64,000 nucleotides of DNA from positions 3,658,001 to 3,722,000 of the forward strand of contig NZ_CP195790.1 of the NCBI RefSeq assembly GCF_051465645.1, in the 5' to 3' direction. Below, piece by piece: positions 46,201 to 53,749 of the stretch. The position numbers and the translations under genes were made by a program. The notes under the pieces were generated by a model. The model did not search any database. It was not told the origin of the DNA and saw nothing but the letters and a program-made list of their open reading frames with translations. Position 1 is the first letter of the stretch. Every line of letters starts with the position of its first letter. Source of the DNA: Planctomicrobium sp051465645. Lineage in GTDB: Bacteria > Planctomycetota > Planctomycetia > Planctomycetales > Planctomycetaceae.

Positions 46201-46537
46201 TGCGAGTTCTCACTTACCTTGCTGCGATTTGTCTTCGACTAGCGGGAAGGAGGGGGTTGTGAAGATGCCCCTGTTCGAAATGATTTTTCCAAAGTTGGCG
46301 GCGACTCCCCGATCTGGGGAATCTATTCCATTTGAGCTGGTCACCGGATCTTCTGCCTGTGCGGACTCCGGTTCTGCCTTCCGTCGCGTCATTCAAAAGA
46401 AATAGCTGCCATTCAACAGGGGAGGTCCCATGCTCAATGGCAGCTCATTCGCCGTTCAACTCGCAAATCTTGTCAGTGCGGTTGGTCCTGTTCTGTCGGA
46501 AATGAAAAACAGCAGGAGAAACGCACTTAACTTACGA
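46201..46537. other. Spacer between flagellin and fliD
   Basis: Contains the flagellin terminator (46394-46445) and then about 190 bases of fliD leader. A 60-codon frame at 46210-46392 begins immediately after the terminator and has no SD, so I do not call it. Confidence 0.5.
46394..46445 (-). terminator. Terminator after the flagellin gene
   Basis: AGCTGCCATT (46404-46413) pairs with AATGGCAGCT (46436-46445) across a 22-base loop. On the minus strand TATTTCTTTT follows. Confidence 0.75.
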
Positions 46538-47950
46538 CTAGCGGAGGAGCGAGAGAATCTGCTGAGGAATCTGATTGGCGTTGGACAGAATTGAAGTTCC
46601 AGCCTGAACGAGAACCTGATTCTTTGTGAATTCCGCGATTTCTGAAGCGAAGTCAGTATCACGAATCACGGACTCTGCATTGGTTGTGTTTTCCAGAGTC
46701 GTACGCAGGTTGTTCGCAGTTGAGGACAGGGTATTCTGCTGGAATGCCCCGAGTGATCCGCGCAGGTTGGTCACATCGTTGATCGCTCGGTCGATGACGC
46801 CGATGGCGTCCTGAGCCTTACCAGCTGAAGTAACGTCGATTGCGGACAGGTTTGCGAACTGGTTTCCAGTGACACCCAGGCCGAGAGACGCAGCGTCAAC
46901 ACGATCAATTGTGACGCGAGCGGTCTGGTTCTGGTTTGGACCGATCTGGAAGGTCAATGATTCGTTGGAAACAGTGATTGAGCCTTGAGCACCGGTGACT
47001 GTTGAAACAGGGTCTGCACCGCTTGTTGCAACCTGGAACACGACGCCCTTTGCGGCTCCGGAATTGACAGACAATGTATTGCCAACACCGGAGAATGATG
47101 TTCCGCCGACTGTTGCAACAAGATCAACGCCAGTGTCGGTCATCAAAGTCGTGCCAACACCGCTTGATGTCCCTGCTGCAGCCACGTCAGAAATGACATT
47201 GATTGATTCTGCACTTCCGAAGTTTCCTGAACGGAAACGAAGAGCACCGGCATTCACGTCAGCAGTGACATTCGTCTGGCTGGTGAACTCGTTAACGCGG
47301 TTGACCACCTGAGCCTGGGTCATCCCGGCGTTCAGCGAAATGACAACACCGTTCACGGTCAGGTTTTCATCAGCAGCAAGTGCAGCTGATTGATCTGTTC
47401 CAGCTTCGACGTTTGCACGTTCAGCAGCAGTCGTCACGGCGATTGCATAAGAACCTGATGCAGTGTCGCTGGTTCCTTTCAGGAACTGGACGTTTGCATT
47501 GGAAGCGGATCCCTTGATCCCTGCAGACCCGTCCAGCAGTTTCTTCGTGCCGAACTGGGTGTTGGAGGCGATGCGGTTGATCGTATCCAGGGCGTTGGTG
47601 ATTTCAGCCTGATTGGCGCTCATGGCGTCGGCGTCATTCACACCGGCGTTGGCGGAATCGAGTGCGAGGCTGCGAACCTTCACGAGCAGGTCGTTGATTT
47701 CGCTCAAAGCACCTTCAGCAGTTTGAACCAGAGAAACAGCTTTCTCTGAGTTATCAATTGCCTGCTTCAAGCCAGCGATTTGCGCACGTTGCTTTTCAGA
47801 GATCACCAGGGCAGCAGGACCATCTGCACCGCGGTTGATCTTCAAACCGGAGGACAGCCGTTCAACCGAAGTGGCCAGGGCGCTGGAAGCGCGGCCGAGA
47901 TTCGTTTGAGCGTTCAGCGAAGTGACATTGTTCGCAATAGTCAGAGCCAT
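46538..47950 (-). CDS. fliC: Flagellin
   Basis: A 470-residue filament protein. The N-terminal D0/D1 helices (NNVTSLNAQTNLGRASSALATSVERLSSGLKINRGADGPAALVISEKQRAQI) and C-terminal D1/D0 helices (LRGSLGAFQQNTLSSTANNLRTTLENTTNAESVIRDTDFASEIAEFTKNQ) are classical. The middle of about 250 residues is the exposed, Ala/Thr/Val-rich variable domain and has a flagellin-IN type motif (TAERANVEAG). It is exported by the flagellar type III system, chaperoned by FliS. Its own terminator means it can be transcribed alone at high level. Confidence 0.97.
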   Translation of the reverse strand: MALTIANNVTSLNAQTNLGRASSALATSVERLSSGLKINRGADGPAALVISEKQRAQIAGLKQAIDNSEKAVSLVQTAEGALSEINDLLVKVRSLALDSANAGVNDADAMSANQAEITNALDTINRIASNTQFGTKKLLDGSAGIKGSASNANVQFLKGTSDTASGSYAIAVTTAAERANVEAGTDQSAALAADENLTVNGVVISLNAGMTQAQVVNRVNEFTSQTNVTADVNAGALRFRSGNFGSAESINVISDVAAAGTSSGVGTTLMTDTGVDLVATVGGTSFSGVGNTLSVNSGAAKGVVFQVATSGADPVSTVTGAQGSITVSNESLTFQIGPNQNQTARVTIDRVDAASLGLGVTGNQFANLSAIDVTSAGKAQDAIGVIDRAINDVTNLRGSLGAFQQNTLSSTANNLRTTLENTTNAESVIRDTDFASEIAEFTKNQVLVQAGTSILSNANQIPQQILSLLR

Positions 47951-47967
47951 GGACGAAAACCTTTAGT

Positions 47968-47974
47968 GGGGGGG
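47968..47974. repeat. G7/C7 homopolymer tract upstream of flagellin
   Basis: Seven G on the plus strand, 18-24 bases upstream of the flagellin ATG on the minus strand, next to the AAAGG that serves as SD. Homopolymers of this kind can slip. Confidence 0.5.
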
Positions 47975-48054
47975 TGAGTCCGCCGGGTCGTGATGTGTCC
48001 TGCCTCCTGCAGTACGTTTTCACTCCTTGATGCCATCCCGATTCAATTGGACGA

Positions 48055-48360
48055 TCAGAAATAATTCAGACGCAGATTCGATCCCGCGAGTTGCTCAGCT
48101 GACGCACGTGTTGAAAAGGATCCAGCTGCCAACTTCTCTTTGGCGGCCGCAACAACATCCTCACGAACGTTGATATGTGTTTTCAGGCGTTCAACCAGCG
48201 TCGTCAGTTGAGCATCGGCCTCAGTCCGCAGAGCAGAGTTTCCCGCTTGCTGACGAGTCTGCGACACCCCATCGTTGCCCTGTGACTCTGCATGAGCACG
48301 CGGCGTAGCGTTGGGCTGAGCTTGAAGATGTGGCTCGTTGTCAATTCGACGAATCTGCAT
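48055..48360 (-). CDS. FlgM-like flagellar anti-sigma candidate
   Basis: A 101-residue protein. The first 45 residues are polar and disordered-looking (Gln/Asn/Ala-rich). The C-terminal half has a helix pair, VREDVVAAAKEKLAAGSFSTRASAEQLAGSNL. This resembles the FlgM C-terminal pattern (R-x-x-K/D-V-x-x-x-K-x-x-I-x-x-G-x-Y-x-x-x-x-x-x-I-A). FlgM holds sigma-28 until the hook is finished. The position just upstream of flagellin supports a flagellar role, but no sigma-28 gene is in the window. Divergent from the TPR gene. Confidence 0.55.
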   Translation of the reverse strand: MQIRRIDNEPHLQAQPNATPRAHAESQGNDGVSQTRQQAGNSALRTEADAQLTTLVERLKTHINVREDVVAAAKEKLAAGSFSTRASAEQLAGSNLRLNYF

Positions 48361-48521
48361 TTCTGAAACTTCCTGAAGACTCGGGACAACGAGTTATCGA
48401 GGGCGTTTCACGTAACTTGCGTACTTTTTACTGAATTCCAAAAGAACTCCGAACCGATAGTCAGTGAGACTGCGTTGAATTTAACGATTAAACCACCTCT
48501 GCTGAAAAATCCCGATCAAAG

Positions 48522-51083
48522 ATGACCTCCGGCAGCAACCAGACTGAAGTCCCCGCTCAAGGAACCGGCTTCGCGCTTCCTTTCCGGCGACTCTTGCTGG
48601 TGTTGACTGCTGCAATCTGCATGGCTGGCGGGATGGCCGCAGGAATTGTCATTCAGAAACAAATTGCGCACGACGCAACGGCAGCTCCCCCAGAGGCGAC
48701 TGCCGATTCTGACAATTCCAACCTGCACGCCGAATCTGCCGATCTCGCCAATGAGGCCGGACCATCGGCCTCAGCCTCTGTCATTGCAGAAGTGGCTGAA
48801 GAAGCGTTTCCCGCTGGAGATCAGGAACTCGGCGAACACGAGCTTGGGGATCAACGGGTCGCCGGTCAGAGCATGTCAGACAACGCCATCAACGACGGTT
48901 TGATGGAGATGAAAGACGATCCATTACCGGAGATGGCAGCTTCCCGGAAGAATGAATCTTCTCCGGAGTCGATGAATCAACACGCTCCTTCGCCTCAGGC
49001 TCCGACTCTGGCCGAGACGCCTCATGCTTCTCCTCAGAGCCCTCCGGTTCAGCCATTCAAATCAGCAAGCACTGGCGGATCTGCCGAACACAAGGCCGTT
49101 CCGCCTGACCTCGTTTCACCATTCCGCTCAAGTGATGAGAGTGTCCTTGAAGAAGCGGACTTCGCCTTTCAGGCAGAAAACTTTCGCAAAGCCAGAGAAG
49201 GCTACCTGCGAGAGTTCTACACAACGACGAACTCCAGTGACTCGCTGCTGATTTTGAAGATCGCACTGTGTGAAGAAATGCTGGGGAACCTGCGAGGAGC
49301 CCAGTCCGCCTATCGCAAGCTTCTGGAAGTAGCGACTCACCCGGCAATTCGTGTCGCAGGATTTCAGGGGCAGGCGCGCATCTGGACCGCTTCCGGCCGT
49401 AGCGAACTTGCCACCGCATCACTGTTTCGGGTGTTGCTGGAAGGAACATACACAGGCACAGACAAATCAATGCTTCATCAGCTTGCCTGGCTGACGTCTG
49501 CCAGAGTGAAGCTTCCCTCAGTGACAGGGATCGCGGCAGATCCGTTCCTGCGAGACGAACTGTTCCTTTCGCCCAACCTGGAACTTCGCCCACGACATTT
49601 GATTCAGACCTTGAATCAGATTTTGTCCGTGCCGGAAAGCAACAGTCCCAAAGTCAGACCGGGCGTCAATATCGTCAGGAAAACCGGGATGACGCCGGAT
49701 GACATTGTCATTTCTTTTCGATTTGATCGAACCAATCTCGACCACGTTCTGAATCGCGTGTCGCAGGCAACCGGCATTCCGATCAGGGCAGCGACAGAAA
49801 CTCCAGCACAACTCGGCACGTCCACACTCGAACCACATTGTGTTGACCTGCCACTGTCTGTTGCGTTGGACGCGTTGCTGGAACCTGTCGAATGTATCTG
49901 GACCTGGCAGGAATCCGGGGTTGAAGTCATCCCGGCGAAGATTGCGAATGTGAACCAGATCTCTGAATACCGTCGGCAGGCGGCGACTCGCCTGTTACAG
50001 CTGGCGATTGGATCTGCACCAAAACATATGGATTCTGTCGCGTCTCAGATCGAACTCGCCCGACTTCAGGCGATGTTCGGTGATACTGTTTCTGCCTCGA
50101 TTGCTTTGCAGAATGTGATCGAACGGACCTCGCGATCCCCTTACCTGTCAAACGCCTGGTTCAATCTCGCGAAACTGTACTTGAGTCAGGGACGCCCTCG
50201 CGATTCCAGCACCGCATTCTATCGTGCCGCAGACATGATGGGAGGAGAGACTCTGGAGTGCGTCTGCTACCTGTATGCAGGCCGTATTCATCTGGAAGCT
50301 GATGATCCACGAGCAGCCACAACACCACTGACTCGAGCCGTGTCGCTGTCGATCGGAACCCGACACGAAGCATTGATCTCTCTTCAGCTCGCTTCGGCGT
50401 ATCTGATGTTGAATCACTTTCAACGAGCCAACAGCATCCTTATGGACCACCGGATCGTCCTGGAAGCTCCGGCAGTTCGAGATCAGGCCGCGTTCCTTTC
50501 CAGTCTGGCCCACTACCGCTCAACAATCGACGACAACGAACGCTTTCGGGCGGGGACCAATGTGATTGCGACCATGACGAACCTCGACATGAAGCAATGT
50601 TTTGGAGGTCACTGGAGCTGGTTGATTGGAACGACCTATCGTGATACCGGAATGACCTCCGCATCGATCCAGACGTTCCAGAACTGCCTGATCTCTTCTT
50701 ATCCATTCCCGCTTCAAAACAAAATGCGATCCGCATTGCTGTCGGATGCACCGGAACTGTTATCCAAGCTTCCAAGTGGAAAACATGCCGTCGCCGATGT
50801 TCAGACACCGGAGTCATTTCACATTGATTCGTTGCTGGTCGAGGCGCAATCCGCATATCGACAAAGCCGCTTCGACGATGCGATTCAACTCTGCCGGGAC
50901 ATCCTGAATCAAAAGGCCTCACAACCAGACCAACATCGTCGAGCCCTGAAACTGATGGGGCAGTCTTATCAGTCACAAGGGAAATACGAAGAATCCGTGC
51001 AATGCTTTACTGGTGTCGTTCCCGAGGCTGCTCCCGCTCAACCAGCAACCAGCGCCGGCCTGATCCAAGGGGGAGTGCGATGA
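48522..51083 (+). CDS. Membrane-anchored TPR protein with a secretin N0/STN-like domain
   Basis: An 853-residue protein. After a short cytoplasmic tail, one membrane helix (residues ~24-45, LLLVLTAAICMAGGMAAGIVI) is followed by a disordered Ala/Glu/Pro/Ser-rich stretch to ~180. TPR-like helix pairs run from ~205 to 370. An insert at about 393-466 reads like the alpha/beta N0/STN domain of secretins and TonB receptors (ISFRFDRTNLDHVLNRVSQ ... VDLPLSVALDALLEPVECIW ... GVEVIP). More TPR-like repeats reach ~840. It opens the rightward flagellar operon and overlaps the next gene by four bases (ATGA). Role unknown; a periplasmic assembly factor is suggested. Confidence 0.65.
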   Translation: MTSGSNQTEVPAQGTGFALPFRRLLLVLTAAICMAGGMAAGIVIQKQIAHDATAAPPEATADSDNSNLHAESADLANEAGPSASASVIAEVAEEAFPAGDQELGEHELGDQRVAGQSMSDNAINDGLMEMKDDPLPEMAASRKNESSPESMNQHAPSPQAPTLAETPHASPQSPPVQPFKSASTGGSAEHKAVPPDLVSPFRSSDESVLEEADFAFQAENFRKAREGYLREFYTTTNSSDSLLILKIALCEEMLGNLRGAQSAYRKLLEVATHPAIRVAGFQGQARIWTASGRSELATASLFRVLLEGTYTGTDKSMLHQLAWLTSARVKLPSVTGIAADPFLRDELFLSPNLELRPRHLIQTLNQILSVPESNSPKVRPGVNIVRKTGMTPDDIVISFRFDRTNLDHVLNRVSQATGIPIRAATETPAQLGTSTLEPHCVDLPLSVALDALLEPVECIWTWQESGVEVIPAKIANVNQISEYRRQAATRLLQLAIGSAPKHMDSVASQIELARLQAMFGDTVSASIALQNVIERTSRSPYLSNAWFNLAKLYLSQGRPRDSSTAFYRAADMMGGETLECVCYLYAGRIHLEADDPRAATTPLTRAVSLSIGTRHEALISLQLASAYLMLNHFQRANSILMDHRIVLEAPAVRDQAAFLSSLAHYRSTIDDNERFRAGTNVIATMTNLDMKQCFGGHWSWLIGTTYRDTGMTSASIQTFQNCLISSYPFPLQNKMRSALLSDAPELLSKLPSGKHAVADVQTPESFHIDSLLVEAQSAYRQSRFDDAIQLCRDILNQKASQPDQHRRALKLMGQSYQSQGKYEESVQCFTGVVPEAAPAQPATSAGLIQGGVR

Positions 51084-52081
51084 AAACTGTTCGAAACTGT
51101 CATCCTGGAGTCCCACGACCAGTTACTCGGTTCAACACAGCGATCCTGTCGGTGTGTCTCGCACTGTCGATGTCGCCAATCGCTTGGGGAGATGCTGGTC
51201 AGGTCGAAGCACATGCCGAGGCGATTCCGCTACTGGATCGCGATGCATTCAGCAGCGCCGCTTCAGAGTTGCTATCGAGCGAAGGTCCCGGTGTTGGGGA
51301 CGATCTTCAGGAGCAGAAAGCACAGAGATTCCGCGAGCTGAAAGCCAAGCTGGATGAGCTGTCAGGGTTGATTCAAGCCCCGCCAACTCAATCGAACCAG
51401 CAACCGCAATCTCAGCCACGTTCCCAGCCACCGGTGACTGCACCCTCGCCATCAAATCCAGCTGGTTCTCCGACGACAATTAACGCAGCAAAGATTCCGA
51501 CTGACAACATGCTGCCAAAGCCGTCCGAAACCGGTGTCCCGCCGCAACTACTTCCCGGCGTGATGGGCGGAAACACAGCATCCACAAATGATCCTGCCAT
51601 CAGAGGCATCGTCAAACCGACAGATCCAGAAGCCGGAATGGTTTCGAACGGGAATCGTCCTGAACTGAATCCTCTTCCGAAACAGGCCGATCCTGACGGA
51701 AAGCCAGTCGCCGGACCAGCAGAACCGTTTTCAGGTCAGGTTGACCGGTTTGCACTTGCGAACAGCCTGTTCGGAACCGGAGATGTCGAATCCTGTCTGA
51801 AAGTCCTTGAACAAACCGACTTTTCACATCTCACCAGAGAAGAACAAGTCTGGTCAATGTATATGCAGGGATGTTGTCATCGTCGCGCAGGCCGAATTGA
51901 CGAAGCTCGCAAACTCTATCGAGGAGTGATTGCTCAACCTGAGGCAGATTGGGTCAAAGAACAGGCTCACTGGTGGCTGAGCAATCTCGATTCGAAGTCG
52001 AAGCTGCAGGGGGATATTCAACGTCTGAATACCACCATCAAAGCGTGGGAGACAGAAATTGCCACACTTGGAACAAAGTAA
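51080..52081 (+). CDS. Secreted coiled-coil/TPR protein, CpoB-like layout
   Basis: A 333-residue protein starting at ATG 51080, which overlaps the preceding stop. Signal sequence near residues 17-38 (FNTAILSVCLALSMSPIAWG). A short coiled coil follows (EQKAQRFRELKAKLDELSGLI), then a Pro/Gln/Asn-rich linker of over 100 residues, and a TPR-like C-terminal region (FALANSLFGTGDVESCLKVLEQ, MQGCCHRRAGRIDEARKLYRGVI). The coiled coil - linker - TPR order recalls CpoB/YbgF, but similarity is only in layout. Being coupled to the upstream TPR protein suggests they act together in the periplasm. Function unknown. Confidence 0.6.
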   Translation: MKTVRNCHPGVPRPVTRFNTAILSVCLALSMSPIAWGDAGQVEAHAEAIPLLDRDAFSSAASELLSSEGPGVGDDLQEQKAQRFRELKAKLDELSGLIQAPPTQSNQQPQSQPRSQPPVTAPSPSNPAGSPTTINAAKIPTDNMLPKPSETGVPPQLLPGVMGGNTASTNDPAIRGIVKPTDPEAGMVSNGNRPELNPLPKQADPDGKPVAGPAEPFSGQVDRFALANSLFGTGDVESCLKVLEQTDFSHLTREEQVWSMYMQGCCHRRAGRIDEARKLYRGVIAQPEADWVKEQAHWWLSNLDSKSKLQGDIQRLNTTIKAWETEIATLGTK

Positions 52082-52475
52082 TCTGCAGACAGAGTTACTG
52101 TCATTACTCGAACGTGCAGAAGGTCCCTACCGACGTGCGCTGACGATGATTCAGAACGCACTCCCTCAAGCGAACCCGACCGCCGAGGAAATCTCATTAT
52201 GTCTGAGCCGTCTTGATCCGCTGATGAAGCAGGCACAAGAGATTGAGATTGAACTCGCCCCTTGTCGTGAACGCTGGCTGGCGATGGGATTTCAGGCGGA
52301 TTCCCATGTGAAAGTCATTTTCCAGCGTCACGAACAACTGCTCACTGAGTTGGTTCACAAGATCAATTCAATGGAGCACCAGATGCAACAACATCGACAA
52401 GCAACATTGCCACAGGTCGACGCACTTGTTCGTCATCAGCAAATGCAGAAGGCCTATCAACAGGTGATCAGATAA
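52059..52475 (+). CDS. Small helical protein, possible FlgN/FliT-type chaperone
   Basis: A 138-residue protein with a TTG start preceded by GGGAG. It overlaps the end of the preceding gene by 23 bases, implying coupling. It is almost entirely helical and Gln/Leu/Glu-rich (QTELLSLLERAEGPYRRAL, LVRHQQMQKAYQQV), as are flagellar export chaperones of the FlgN/FliT class (~120-150 residues). No diagnostic motif was found; the assignment rests on size, composition and position between flagellar genes. Hook-associated proteins FlgK/FlgL, the FlgN clients, are not in the window. Confidence 0.55.
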   Translation: MPHLEQSNLQTELLSLLERAEGPYRRALTMIQNALPQANPTAEEISLCLSRLDPLMKQAQEIEIELAPCRERWLAMGFQADSHVKVIFQRHEQLLTELVHKINSMEHQMQQHRQATLPQVDALVRHQQMQKAYQQVIR

Positions 52476-52499
52476 ACGGCACTTCCCACTGGGAAGGAG

Positions 52500-53453
52500 A
52501 TGACGATGTCAATCATATTTCAGTCGAAAGCCATGTTGCAGGTACTTGAGCGGGCGAAGCGCTTTGCTCGAAGCACCGTCACAATCCTGGTGCAAGGCGA
52601 GAGCGGGACCGGGAAGGAACTGCTCGCACGTTTAATTCACCAGCAGAGCCGCAATGCGCAGGCGGAATATGTTCGGGTGAACTGTGCGGCCCTGTCGGAA
52701 AGTCTGATTGAAAGTGAGCTTTTCGGCCACGAAGCAGGTGCATTCACCGGTGCTCATCAGTCGCGACGAGGGCGGTTCGAGATCGCGGCGAACGGGACTG
52801 TATTTCTCGACGAGATTGGGGAACTCCCCTTCGGTGTTCAGGCGAAACTCTTGCGAGTCCTCGAAGAGCGTGAGTTCCAACGAGTCGGCGGAAACGAAAC
52901 GATCCCGATGACTGGCCGTGTTGTTGCCGCCACCAACCGTGATCTGGCGAACGAATCAGAACGAGGGAATTTTCGGCCGGACTTATACTATCGTCTGAAC
53001 GTCCTCCCGCTGGAGATCCCGGCACTGCGTGAGCGTCGCGACGACATTCCGGCGCTCGTCAATTACTTCATCCAGAGTTCTCAGTCCGAATTGGAGCGTC
53101 CAGTACGCGGAGTGACTCGCCCTGTGATGGAACAACTTTGCGAATATGACTGGCCGGGCAACGTTCGCGAACTGCGAAACGTGATCCTTCGCTGCTGTAT
53201 TCTTGCGACCTCGGAGACGATTCATTCAGTCGAACTCCCGGCGGCTCCTGTGAAACTCCATATCCCTGACACGATTCAGATCCCAGAGGATTTCGATCAG
53301 CTTTCGCTCGAAGAGATTGAACGTCGAGTCATCCTCAAGCGGTTGGAGAGCTGTCGTGGAAACAAGAACGAGGCCGCAGCGGCACTAGGCGTGACCGCCA
53401 GAACACTACGCAATAAGGTGACGAACTACCGCAAACTCGGTTACGTCGGCTAG
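52500..53453 (+). CDS. Receiverless sigma-54 activator (flagellar regulator candidate)
   Basis: A 317-residue protein. It begins directly with the sigma-54 AAA+ domain: Walker A GESGTGKE, GHEAGAFTGAH loop, DEIGELP, LRERRDDIP, WPGNVRELRN. It ends in a Fis-type HTH (GNKNEAAAALGVTARTLRNKVTNYR). No receiver, PAS or GAF domain precedes it, so activity must be set by a partner protein or by level. The ATG has AAGGAG at about nine bases. Placed between flagellar genes, it is the likely activator of sigma-54-dependent flagellar promoters, as FlrA/FlrC/FlgR are elsewhere; this is inferred. Confidence 0.85.
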   Translation: MTMSIIFQSKAMLQVLERAKRFARSTVTILVQGESGTGKELLARLIHQQSRNAQAEYVRVNCAALSESLIESELFGHEAGAFTGAHQSRRGRFEIAANGTVFLDEIGELPFGVQAKLLRVLEEREFQRVGGNETIPMTGRVVAATNRDLANESERGNFRPDLYYRLNVLPLEIPALRERRDDIPALVNYFIQSSQSELERPVRGVTRPVMEQLCEYDWPGNVRELRNVILRCCILATSETIHSVELPAAPVKLHIPDTIQIPEDFDQLSLEEIERRVILKRLESCRGNKNEAAAALGVTARTLRNKVTNYRKLGYVG

Positions 53454-53749
53454 ACGGCATCAGTCCCTCTTGTAGCCGCTCGCAAACCGGCACGGACTGC
53501 GCGTCGGAAGAAATTTCCGCTTTCAAGATGGTCGTTCCTTCCACCAGCAGCACCTGCCGATGGGTCGTGACACTTTTAAAAAGTGATGCAAAACGCTTGC
53601 GCCGCCTTTGGTTGTGCCTAATTCTGCTACACCGCCATCCAAAAATCTTTTGGACTGGAACGAAGACTGCTTATCACGGCTTTGGGCATCAACATTGAAC
53701 CGGAAAGAATGTCATTAACAATGTCATTCTGACCATTCCGGCAGCATGG

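Noticed and set aside
46210..46392. 60-codon frame between the flagellin terminator and fliD, considered as FlaG
   Set aside because: It starts inside the T-tract of the terminator, has no SD, and lacks any FlaG-like pattern.
53488..53503. Possible sigma-54 promoter (CGGCACGGACTGCGCG) upstream of fliK
   Set aside because: It has GG-N10-GC spacing, but the -12 element is GCGC instead of TTGC, so it is too weak to list as a site.
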